Positions 1 to 12,000 of a stretch of DNA of 41,014 nucleotides are shown here, piece after piece. A program made the translations under genes and the position numbers. The notes under the pieces are model-generated. The model did no database searches and was not told the DNA's origin. It saw only the letters and a list, made by a program, of their open reading frames with translations. Numbering within the stretch: the stretch's first letter is position 1; every line of letters starts with the position of its first letter. The DNA comes from an uncultured Flavobacteriales bacterium (GTDB taxonomy: Bacteria; Bacteroidota; Bacteroidia; Flavobacteriales_D; CALLUQ01), in assembly GCA_938010565.1 (NCBI GenBank), contig CALLUQ010000127.1, positions 1 to 41,014 on the forward strand. The letters are read 5' to 3'.

Positions 1-3000
1 GCCCAAACGGTGGCAGAACCGTCTGCCACATTGTTACAAGAAGGAATTGTAAATGTAATGCTATCGATCACCGGAGAGGGTTGGCCGGTAACCACTACTT
101 CTATCGTTTCAGTACAACCATTGATATCGGTTACCAGTACGGTATGGGTGCCGGCCAACAAATTAAAGTTGGTGGAGTTGGTGGTTTGATCTGGCCACAG
201 CCATTGGTATGGAGCGTTTCCTCCTGTTGCTGTAACCGCTCCAATCCCATTGTTCTGAGAGCAGGTTGACGGAATAGCATCGGAACTCAGCACTAAAGCT
301 GCAGGCTCATTTACAGCAATGTTGGCCAAGGCTACACAACCCTTTGCATCTACAACCTGAACCGTATAGCTGCCTGTACATAAATTAAATGCAGCATTAC
401 CACTGGAAACATCCGGAGCCCAGGTGTAAACGTATGGAGGCATTCCGCCTGTAGCAGAAACAAAGATGGCCCCATCACACAACCCGAAACAGGAAACATC
501 CACTACGGAATCGGTTACAATAACAAGAGCAGAAGGTTCGGTAATCGTAACATCTGTGTCAGTAGAACACCCAAATATGTCGGTTACGGTAACCGTGTAA
601 GTATTCGCTGACAGTCCGGTGTTGGTCGCTGAGGTCGGATTATTTCCTCCATTCCAGCTATACGTATACGGTGCGGTTCCGCCAAGTACATCCACCGTTG
701 CGTCACCATCGTTGCCCAAATAACAACTCACATTGGTTTGGGTGTTGATCGCAGCGGATACTGCAGAAGGTTGGCCAATGTTCACTGCCTGGCTTGCCTG
801 GCATCCGGCAGCATCCGTCACAATAACCGTATACAAGCCAGCCCCGAGGTTTGGCGCTAAAGTTTGGTTGGTGAGGGCAGGCAAAAGATTGGATCCGTTG
901 TCGTACCATTGGATGGTATGAGGAGAAGTACCTCCGTTTGTTGAGATCGTAATACCGCCTGTATGATCGCCATTGCAGTTTACATTCATTACGTCGTTGA
1001 CAGTAATGATCGGCCCGGAGATATTGTTGATACAGATGGTACTGTCGATCACGCAACCGTTTGCATCCGTAACAAAAACATCATAACATCCGGAATTAAT
1101 CGAATCGGCACAAGCAGTTGTTGGTGCGATACCACCGTTCCAGAGGAAAGTATAAGGCCCTGAACCACCGATAACATTCACACAGATATTTCCGTTATTT
1201 TGTCCGCAATTCGCATCGGTTGATGTGTAATTGATGCCCAATAAAGTAGGCTGTGGCACCACCGCAGCTCCAACCACTTCACAACCATTGGCATCGGTTA
1301 TGGTTACATGGGAGGTTCCTGCACAAATGTTATTCACAACTGGAGTTGTCGGGAATCCGGGAATGTTCCAAGAGTAGGAATACGGAGGTGTGCCTCCGTT
1401 TACAATCGCCTGAGCCATCCCATCGCAAGTTCCGTAACAACCTACAGGCGTTACATTAACGATAACCGAAAGTGCTTGTGGTTCTGTAATGGCAACGATT
1501 GTTTGAGCATTACAGTTTTGCGCGTCGGATACATTCACTATATAATTACCCGTACACAAGTTAGAGGCATTCGACCCGACACTCACCCCTCCTGACCAAG
1601 TGTAGGTATAGTTAGGAGTTCCACCGGATGCCACTACTTCAGCATATCCGTTGCATGCGCTATTACAATCCGCATCAATCGCCAAACCTGATGCCAACGT
1701 TAATGCAAGTGGTTCGGTAATCGATGCCGTTACGACTATCCAACATCCATCTGCATCGGTAATCACACAAGTGTAAGTTCCCGGGCAAAGACCGGAAGCT
1801 ATTTGTGTTGTTTGGTTGCCGGCTAACGCATCCCACTGATATGCAAAAGGAGCCACCCCTGTATTGGCATAGGCTGTGACCATGCCGTCGCAATCTCCGT
1901 TACAGGTTACATCCGATACGGTGGTGTACCCGGTAACTGCCGGCGGATCAATTAAAGTATAGTTTAGGATGATGGTGCAGCCCAGGCTATCGGTTACCGT
2001 AACGGTGTAGCTACCTGCACACAGGTTTGCTGCTGAATGGGTGGTCGAAATGGTTGCACCATTGCTACTTAACCAGTTGTAGCTATAAGGCGGTGTTCCA
2101 CCTGCTACGGCAACCGATGCCAATCCATCACAGCTTTGTGCACAAGTGGGGTCGGTTTGGTTTTGAATAAAAACTATTTGGGATGGTTCCGTTATGATTA
2201 CTGAAGTGGAAGCCGTACAACCGATGGAGTCGGTAATGTTTACGGAATAAGTCCCGGAACTCAGGTTGGTAGCTGAGGGACCGGTTTGGTTGCCAGTATT
2301 GGTATTCCATTCAGCAGTAAAAAAACCTTGCCCCCCGATCATATCTACAACGGCATAACCATCGTTACCTCCGGTACAAGAAACCATTCCGGCATCGACA
2401 ATGGCAGCAGAAGGCCCGGCTACATCACCAATTTCAACCGGAATAACCTCCGAACACATATTTGCATCCGTTACCCTTACAAGGTAAGTTCCGGCAACAA
2501 GGTTCGTTACGCATGCACTGGTGGAGTCGCCTGCTTCCGATGGCCATAAGTAGGTGTAACCGCCTACTCCGCCGGAAGCCAATACACAACCTGATCCATC
2601 GCTTAACCCACAATTGGCATTCATCACCGTAGAATCAAGTTCCAGTTGTGCCGGTTCGTTGATTGTGGTGGCACCTATACTGATGCAACCTTGTGCATCG
2701 GTTACCGTTACACTCCAGGAACCTGCACAAAGGCCAAGCGCTTGTTGTGTGATCTGGTTCAAACCATCATTCCACTGATAGCTATAAGGAGGAGTTCCTC
2801 CGGTTACCATGGCAGTGGCCGTACCATCGCAGGTACTCTTGCAATTCATATCTGTGGACGGGATGGAAATGGCAAGCGGAGACGGTTCATGAACGGTTAC
2901 GGTATCGCTCACTGAAACACATCCGTTCGCATCTGTCATGATCACGTAATATTGAGCTGCAACCAAACCATTGGCTACATCAAAAGCGAGCCCTGATTGT

Positions 3001-6000
3001 CCGGGTACCGGAGTGTTCGATGTGGCATTCCACCACTCGTATGAATAAGGAGGAGTTCCGGAACCAAACACAGAGGAAGTTGCGGTTCCGTCTGAAGCAC
3101 CTGTACAACTCACATCGGTATGCCCGGAAATCGTTATGGTTGACGAAGGAATATTTTCGATGGCTATGGTAGCTATTTTCATGCATCCGTTCACATCGGT
3201 TACGGTTACATCGTAAGTTCCGGGAACCAAATTAAAGGCGGTATCGGTGGTTTGGTTGCCCGTGTTTGCATCCCACAATACATGGGTTGGGGCTAAATCA
3301 TTGCTATAGGTTACCCATGCCTTTCCCGTTGCTGTTTCACAATAGGCGTCAATTGCACCGGTAGTCAGCTGAATGTCCAATGGTTCTCCGATGTGTAGAT
3401 CAATGGTTGTATCGCAACCTTGTTCGTCCAGGATCAAAACCGTATATGTCTGGGGTGCAAGGCCGGAGTTGTGACCTGCATCGGGTGTATTTCCGGTGGG
3501 CCAGATATAGGTATAGGGTGTGGTACCACCCGTTACAAGTATGGTGGCGGTTCCATCGGTATCACCAAAACAAGTTACATCGGTGGTAGAAAGAACGGAT
3601 GGGTTAAGAGGAGTAGGCTGATCGATCGAAACATTCGTTGTAGCTACACACCCATGCATGTCGGTTACTTCAATCTGATAGTTACCGGTGCACAAACCAC
3701 CCGTTGAAGGGTTTTGGATACCCAATGTGTTGTTGTCATCATCGTACCACTCATACGCAAATGGCGCTGTACCTCCGGTTACCTGCACCTGTGTAAACCC
3801 GTCACAGATAGCGAAACAGCTTGCATCCGTAACGGTGAGTACAGTGAGTGTCGGACTGCCCAGGTCTTGTACACAAACGGTAACGGTATCGATACAACCG
3901 TTGGCATCGGTAGTGTAAGCATCGTAACATCCGACTCCGAGGTTATTGGCTGTAAATCCGGTCTGATTTCCGGTTGCAGCATCCCATACGATGTTAATGG
4001 GGGTTACTCCTTGTACAACACTTAAGGTAACGGAACCGTTTGCCTGACCGCAATTCGACCCTACGCTGGAGCTACTCAGAATCATTTCCACAGGTTGGTT
4101 GATAACCCCTGTTTCGGTTATCTGACATCCATTTGCATCGGTAATGATCACATCATAACTACCCGGACAGAGCCCTGTTGCAACCGGTGTGGTTTGGGCA
4201 TCGGGATCGTTCCATTGATAGGTGTATGACCCGATCCCTCCGGCAGTACTACTTGTAATTTTTCCATCGCATAATCCAAAACATTTGGTTTCTGTTATTG
4301 TGAGGCTTGATGTAACCTGGGTTGGTTCGGTAACGGCAACATAAAAGGTATCGCTGCATCCATTCAGGTCGGTTACTTCAACCCCGTATGTTCCGGCACA
4401 AAGTTGGTTGGCAATTGGTGTGATCTGACCAAGGTTTATTTGGGTAGAATTGTCAAACCAACTGTAGGTATACCCCGGAGTGCCTCCACCGGGCACAATT
4501 TCTGCCAAACCGTTGCAGGCTCCTGAGCAGCTGACATCGGTTCCGTTGTAATCGGATATGACTGATATTGTTCCGGTAACAGGGGTTGGTGTTCCGATGT
4601 TTACTACCGGAGAAATCGCTTGAATGCCGTTTCCATCGGTTACAATTACATAATAATTGCCTATACAGAGGTTGTTGATGGTGGGATTGGTTTCGTTCCC
4701 TATTAAAGTTCCCGGAACGGTTCCGCTGAACCATTGATAGGTATAGGGCGTGACCCCTCCGGATGCGTTGACGGTAACAGACCCGTCGCATGTTCCCGAA
4801 CAGGATACATCAACTCCTGTTACAGGGGTTAGGATGGCTGAGGGTTCTGTCAGTGTTACACAAGCGGTATCGGAACATCCGTTTCCATCTACCGCTACAA
4901 GGCAGAATGTTCCGTCACAAAGTCCTGCTGCATTCAATGCATTACCAAAGGCATTGGTATAAGTATCGTTCCACCAGGTATAGTTGTAAGGAGGTGTTCC
5001 TCCGGTAGTGTTGCCATTTGCGGTACCATCGCATGCTCCAAAGGCCAACGGGTTGGTACTGGTTAAAATGGCCGTTACAACGGGTGTGGGTTCGTTAATG
5101 ATTACGGTTTCGTTATCTACACAACCGGTTGCATCTGTAATCAATATGTTATAGTTACCGGCAGGCAAACCGGTTTGTGTTGGGCCGCTCAGATTACCCG
5201 GAGTCCAGAGGTAAGTATAAGGTGTGGTACCTCCGGTGGCGCTTACGGTTGCTCCTCCTGTTGCTGTTCCGTTACAATTGGCATGGGTTATCCCATCTAT
5301 CTGGCCGGTGGGCCCTGCCAGGTTATTTACAGTGGCGGTTGCGGTTCCGGTACATCCTTGATTATCGGTTACGGTTATGGTATAGGAACCGGCAGGAATG
5401 CCATTCACATTTGCCGTATTGCCAACATTGATCCCATTTGCATCGTTCACCCATATATGGGTAGTGTAAACTCCCGAACCTCCAACTGTGCTGTTTGTAG
5501 TAACAGAGCCATTGCTTTGTCCGCAGGTTGCATCGGTTGAACCAACAGTAGATACAATTTGTGTAGGTTCGTTGATATCGATACAGGCGTTTGCCGTACA
5601 TCCGTTATAGTCGGTTACGGTAACGCAATAACTCCCGGCAGGCAAGCCGGCTACGGAAGCAGTAGTTCCTACGTTGGCTCCGGTATTACTGGCTACCCAG
5701 GAGTAATTGTAATCGACAGAAATGGTTCCGCCTGTTGCGGTTACCCCCACTGATCCATCGGAGAGTCCGAAACAACTTGCATCAACGGCAGTGGGTGTTA
5801 AAACAAGGATATCAGGTTCTGCAATGATGACATTGGTGGAAGTTACACAACCTATATTATCTGTTATAACCACAGAATGAGTGTCCGGGCAAAGCCCGTT
5901 CACGATTTGTGCCGTTGGGTTGGACCCTGAGCTCCATGCGTATGTAAATGGGGCGTTTCCACCGGCCATTGTTACCGTAGCAGACCCATCGCACAGGCCA

Positions 6001-9000
6001 TTGCAACTTACATTCCCTACAACTGATGCGGTAGCCGATCCGGTAGCGTTGTCGATAATGGTGGCAGTAGTTTGGAATGCACATCCTTTATTGTCCAAAA
6101 CGGTTACGGTGTAAGTTCCGGCCAAAAGGTTGTTCACCGTTTGTGTAGTACCAGCTATATTTTGTACACTGTCTCGCCAAGTATAGCTATATGGCGCTGC
6201 TCCGCCTATTGCCGTTATACTTACCGACCCATCATTTGCTCCGCAATTGGAGTTAATGGTAGAAGTAGAGGCATTCATGGCCAATGGCTGGTTAACCACT
6301 CCGGTATAGTTCGCCGTACAGTTGTTGGCATCGGTTACGGTTACGGTATAACTTCCGGCACACAATCCGGTTGCGGAACCGGAGGTCGATACAACTGCTC
6401 CGTTGGCATCGTTTACCCAACTGTACAACAAGGTTCCTGTACCTCCGCTTGCTATAATGCCGAGGGCACCGTTACAATTATCAAAGCAAATGGCATTGGT
6501 TACAACCGGGTCGGAGATCACAATTGGGGGTGGTTCACTTAACACCACATTGGCAGTAACCTCACAACCAACGGCATCGGTTACGGTAACATCGTATGAT
6601 CCGGCACCCAATACATCTATTAGATCTTCAGCATTCGGGCCGTGGTTCCAGGAGAAGGCATACGGTGCGGTTCCACCTGTAACCGTTACCTCTGCATCTC
6701 CATTCGTTCCCCCACTACAGGTGGGGTTGGTACCGGCAATGATTACTGCCAAAGTAGGGCTGTTTACAATGGTTATGGTTGTTGATGCAATACAACCGTT
6801 TCCATCGGTAACGGTAACCTGATGGTTGCCGGCACAAAGGTCGGTTACGGTGGTATGGGTAGTGTTGGTTCCGCTGGTCCAGTTATAGGCGTAAGGCGGT
6901 GTGCCACCTGCTGCCAATACGGTTGCTGTTCCGTCGCATGCCACACTGCATGATGCGGGAGTAACAGAAGTATTCAGTACAATGGGAGTTGCCGGTTCGC
7001 TGATGTTAAAAATGATATCAAATGTACATCCGTCGGCATCTCGGATGGTGGCGATATGGACTCCCGAGGCAAGGCCGGCAAAGCTGTTGGATGTACCAAA
7101 GGCTCCTCCGTTGAGGCTATAGTTGTATGGGCTGGTTCCGTCTGTTGCCGTAACCGTAATCTGACCGGTATTAGCACCGTTGCAACTCACATCTAGGGTA
7201 GCAACTGTTCCGGTTGGAGGAGTAATCGCATTGATCGGAACATTTACCGTTTCAAGGCATCCGTTTGCATCTCTTACATAGAACGTATAGTTGCCTGTTG
7301 CCAACCCGGAAAAAGATCCGGAAGCGACATAATTTACATTGTCATCGGAATACAGGTAGGGTGCAATTCCTCCTGCACCACTGATCGAAACGGACCCGTT
7401 GGCCAAACCGCATGTTGTACTTGTTGCATCATCTACACTGATCGTAAGTACCGGTGGTGAGGCCACGGCCACATCAACCGTGGAGGCACAGTTATTGGCA
7501 TCGGTGACGGTTAAGGTATAGGTGCCTGCACATACTCCGATGTGGCTTTGGCCGGCACCATAAACAGACCAACTGTAGGCATAAGGAGTTGTTCCGCCTG
7601 TAGCCGTATTGCCCGTTAACGTTCCCGAGCAATCGCTGTAGCAAAGTGCGTTTGTTCCGTTTGCCGTGATGTTCAGAGCTGTTGGCTCTGTTACCACTAC
7701 GTTTGCTGCTTCGATACAATTGTTGTTATCGGTTACGGTTACGGTATAATTTCCGGCACAGAGCCCGGTTGCCGTAGAAGTAGTTGCTACGCTTCCGCCA
7801 GTGCTATTGTCTACCCAATTATAGGCAAAAGGAGGAGTGCCTCCAATGGCATTCACCGTGGCAGTTCCGTTACAATTTTGGTTACACAAAACGGAAGTTG
7901 TACTCGTATTGAGTACCATCGTTTCCGGTTCGTTGAGGGTAAAATTTACCGGGAATAGACAATCGTTATTGTCTTGAATAGTAACGGTATGGCTGCCGGG
8001 TGTTAAACCGGTAAAGGCATTGGATAGACCAAGCACTCCTCCGTTAAGAGCGTAACGATAAGGAGGAGTTCCTCCTGTTGCTGTAATGGTTACCTGGCCG
8101 TTATCCGAACCATTACAACTGATATCGGTGGTTGCCGCAGTTCCTGAAAGCCCTCCGAGATCAGCTACCAGTGCATTTACCGATTCCACACAACCAATGG
8201 CATCTCGCATGTATACGGTATAAACGCCTGGTGCAAGCAAAGTGAATGCATTGTTTCCCGTATAAGTAATGTTATCGAGCGAATATTGGTAACCCGGTAC
8301 TCCTCCGTTCCCGCTTATGGTAATAGAGCCGTTGTTTGCTCCGCAAGTGGCACCTGTTAATGCATCTACATTAACCGTTAGTGCCGGGGGTGATCCAATG
8401 CTTACATCTGCTGTAGCATTACAGTTGTTGGCATCGGTTACGGTATACGTGTAAGTTCCGGCACAAACTCCGGCATGGTTTTGACCTGCTCCGTAAGTGG
8501 TCCAGCTATACTGGTATGGCCCAACACCGCCGGTAGCATTGTTTCCGGTTAAAGTTCCGGAACAATCTCCGTTACAAAGGGCATCGGTTCCGCTTGCGGT
8601 AACAGCCAATAAAGGCGGTTCGGTAATGTCTGCCACAGCTATTTCCGCACAGTTGTTGGCATCGGTTACGGTTATGGTATAGCTTCCTGCACAAAGCCCT
8701 GTTACCGTTGCGGTATTGCCTGCATTGGCTCCGGTGCTGTTATTTACCCAGGAGTAGGTATATGCGCCGGTTCCTCCTATTGCGATTATGCCTGCAGATC
8801 CGGTGCAACTGCCATGGCAGGCTACCGCTGTTATATCCAGGGTAAGTATAATAGCCGTTGGCTCTGCAATGTTAAAGTTGACATCAGACGTACAATTGTT
8901 TGCATCCCGAATGGTTACGGTGTGTACCCCCGGTGTTAAGCCTGTAAAGTTGTTCGATCCGCCAAATGACCCTCCGTTCAGGGAATAAGAATAAGGCGAA

Positions 9001-12000
9001 AGGCCGTTAAAGCCTGTAATGGTTGCCTGGCCATTATTGGCCCCTATGCAATCAACATCTACGGTTTGCGCTGTACCGGTTGGAGTGCTGATGGCCGTAA
9101 TGTTTGCATTAACCGACTGGGTACACCCGTTGTTGTCTCTCACATAAATATTATAGGCACCGGGTGCAAGGCTGGTAAAAGTGCCGGAGGCACCATAGTT
9201 AATGTTGTCAATTGAAAATGTGTAACCCGGTGTTCCACCTGTACTGCTTGCCGTAATGGAGCCATTATTGATGCCACAGGTGGCATCGGTCACATTATCC
9301 AGGTTGATCCCCAATACCGTTGGGGAGCCAACAGTTACATCGGCAGTTGCCGTACAGTTATGGGCATCTGTTACCGTAAGCGTGTAATTGCCGGCGCAAA
9401 CATTTGTATGGCTCTGGCCTGCCCCGTAGGTAGTCCAGCTATACGTATAGGGCCCGATACCGCCGGTAGCATTGTTCCCGGTTAAAGTTCCGGAGCAATC
9501 TCCGTTGCAAAGCGCATCGGTAGCGGATGCCGTAACGACCAGTAATGGTGGTTCGGAAATGATGACGTTTTGGACTCCGGAACAGAAATTCGGACTGTTT
9601 GAAGTTATGGTATAACTACCTGCACAAAGGTTTGAAACCGTTGCGGTGTTTCCGACGGACATTCCGGTAGCATCGTTTACCCAGTTATAAAAGTAAGTAC
9701 TGTTGCCTATGGCAGGAGTAGCGGTTGCTGTTCCGTCGCAGATGCCATTACACAATACATCGGTGCTGGTTACTGTAACCGATGCATTTGGATATATTGT
9801 TATGTTTTGTTGATAGGTATCGGTACACGAACCGTTCGATGCGGTAAGCATTATGGTGTAGCTACCGGATGTGCCATAAAAATGGGATGGGTTTTGTGCA
9901 TTTGAAGTATTGTTATCTCCAAAATCCCAAAACCATGAAGTAGCGTTGGTAGAAAGGTTGGTAAAGTTAAATTGATTTCCATTCAGGCACTGGCTGGCTA
10001 CCGGCCTAAACAATGCATTAACCGACAATCCGGGGTTAACGGTTACGGAAGCTGTTTCCGTACAGTTATTCGCATCGGTTACGGTTACGGTATAGTTGCC
10101 GTCGCAAACTCCGGCATGGTTCTGACCTGCCCCCAGGGTGGTCCAGGAATAGGCGTAAGGAGGAGTTCCTCCTGTTGCGGTTATGCCCACTGTTCCATCG
10201 CAAAGGCGATCGCAACTTTCCGGGGTTGATGTGGGGGTTAAAACCAATGCCGATGGAGCGGTTACTATGGCTATATCAGCGGTTTGGCAGCCGTTTGCAT
10301 CGGTTACGGTTACGGTATAGTTGCCATCGCAAACGCCTGCATGATTCTGGCCTGCCCCTAGGGTGGTCCAGGAATAGGCGTAAGGAGGAGTGCCCCCCGT
10401 AACCGTTCCGGAAACGGTACCTGTGCACGGTGCGGTAGCACATAAATTGGATGTTGCCGCAGCCGTAGCTGTTAAAGCGGGTGCGGCGTCAATGGTCGCA
10501 GCTACCTGGCGTACACATGTGTTGTTATCCGTTACGGTAATGATATAGGTGCCCGGTGCTAAGCCTGAAGCAGTACTGGTTCCCATACTATTTTCGGTAT
10601 AAATAACCGTTCCGGCACTGTTTTCCCAGCTATAATTATAGGGCGGACTACCACTGCCCGTACAAGTAGCAATCCCGTCGTTGTTTCCAAAACAGGTTTC
10701 GTGTTGGGTTTCGGCTGTGGTAGGAAAATCGCAAAGAACCAGGGTTCCATTCAACGTATAAACGGGGTCGTTTACACAGGCTAAGGAAGCCCAGGATCCG
10801 GTTTGCGCATCGGCATACGTTTCAACGGTCATGCTAAGGTCGGAAAGATCTGAACAAGTGGCGCTAGTAGTAGCTTCCCAGCAGAAAGTCCAAGGGCCGG
10901 AAGAAACCGTAGAACCTGGGATATAATCTCCATAGTTATCGCCCGGGTTGTTTCCACCTGTATTGTAATTATAAAACCAGCCCGGCCCAATGTTGGAATA
11001 GGAACCCGGATTGGCCGAAGAAGTAACGCTATTGTACCATCCCCAGATCCCTGCACCTGAAAGCTCAACAGGATTGCCCACAGCCTGAACATTGGTCCAG
11101 CATGTTCCAACAACGGGAACTACTCCATGAAGCCAGTTACTTGAAAGTAGGTTGAAATTTTCAATGGTCAAACAAAATGTAACGGTGGTACCGGGCAGGT
11201 AAGTTCCGTTGTTCGGTGGGGGGGTTGCGGTCAATGTTCCCTCATCAAAACAAATGTTACAAATGTTATCGTTGTGAATGTCGAGGGTGAAATCTCCCTG
11301 ATCGTTGAGCGCCCCTCCACTCACCTGAATATAATACACCTGACCAGGGGTAACAGGCCCGAAGGTACCGGAAACAAAGCCGCCGGAACCGTTGGCACAC
11401 CCTCTGCCCAACAAATCGCCACAGCCATTACCCATTTCGTAAAAGCCGACAGAAGGGGCATTTAATCCTGTAATCTCTACGGTTATTTCGTTACCGGAAG
11501 CGGTTACGGCATACCAAACATCGGATGCAAAAAGTGGCATATCTCCACCGCCCGAACATCCGGTCTGAAAAGTATAAGGACTTTCGGGGGTAGCTCCGTT
11601 ATTGGTGCTGCAAAAAGAAGAAACGGCTCCTTGCCCCTCTGTACCGGAACCGTCGCACGAGTTGGGGGTTGGCAGCGTTCCAAGGTTATAAGCATTGGCG
11701 CACTCGTCGGGCAAAACAGGAATGGGTGTTCCGGTTGCACAGGAGGAAACTCCTCCTATAACCGAAGTTATGCATAAATTGCCACTCATATTCCAATTGC
11801 TTCCGTTTCTTTGGATCCGGATGAGATAAATGGTACCTGCTGTAGTAGAAGCAACAGCCGATTCTGCTACGCCATTCCCAAAATCATTGGCACAAGCGGC
11901 TTGCACCAGAGCGTTGCAACCTCCCGAAGCATCGTAAATGTGCATGATCGGATTTACATTTATTGCTGATGGGGTAAACTCGAAAATGAAGTCGTTCCCA

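Larger units (their letters stand above)
1..10737 (-). repeat. SprB-type tandem repeat array, about 45 units of ~237 bp
   Basis: On the plus strand the motif gcatcggttacggttacggt or a close variant recurs at about 110, 350, 580, 817, 1066, 1290 and so on to about 10310 and 10530, giving about 45 units with a mean spacing near 237 bp (79 residues). Each unit encodes a conserved end (YTVTVTD-like), a Cys pair, a DGSATV-like strand and a GGxPPYxYxW turn. Most units are diverged, but neighbours at about 10070-10180 and 10297-10400 are nearly identical, pointing to recent duplication. Unit count is by eye and may be off by one or two. Confidence 0.85.

Noticed and set aside
5175-5540. Plus-strand ORF of 121 residues (and others such as 6072-6542) in the adhesin region
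   Set aside because: Antisense shadows of the repeat-coding strand, with the same Cys/Gly/Tyr-rich pattern repeated by the array.
1-10737. CRISPR-like regular repeats
   Set aside because: The spacing is ~237 bp, the repeats are coding and diverged, and they translate into SprB units; no cas genes are near.
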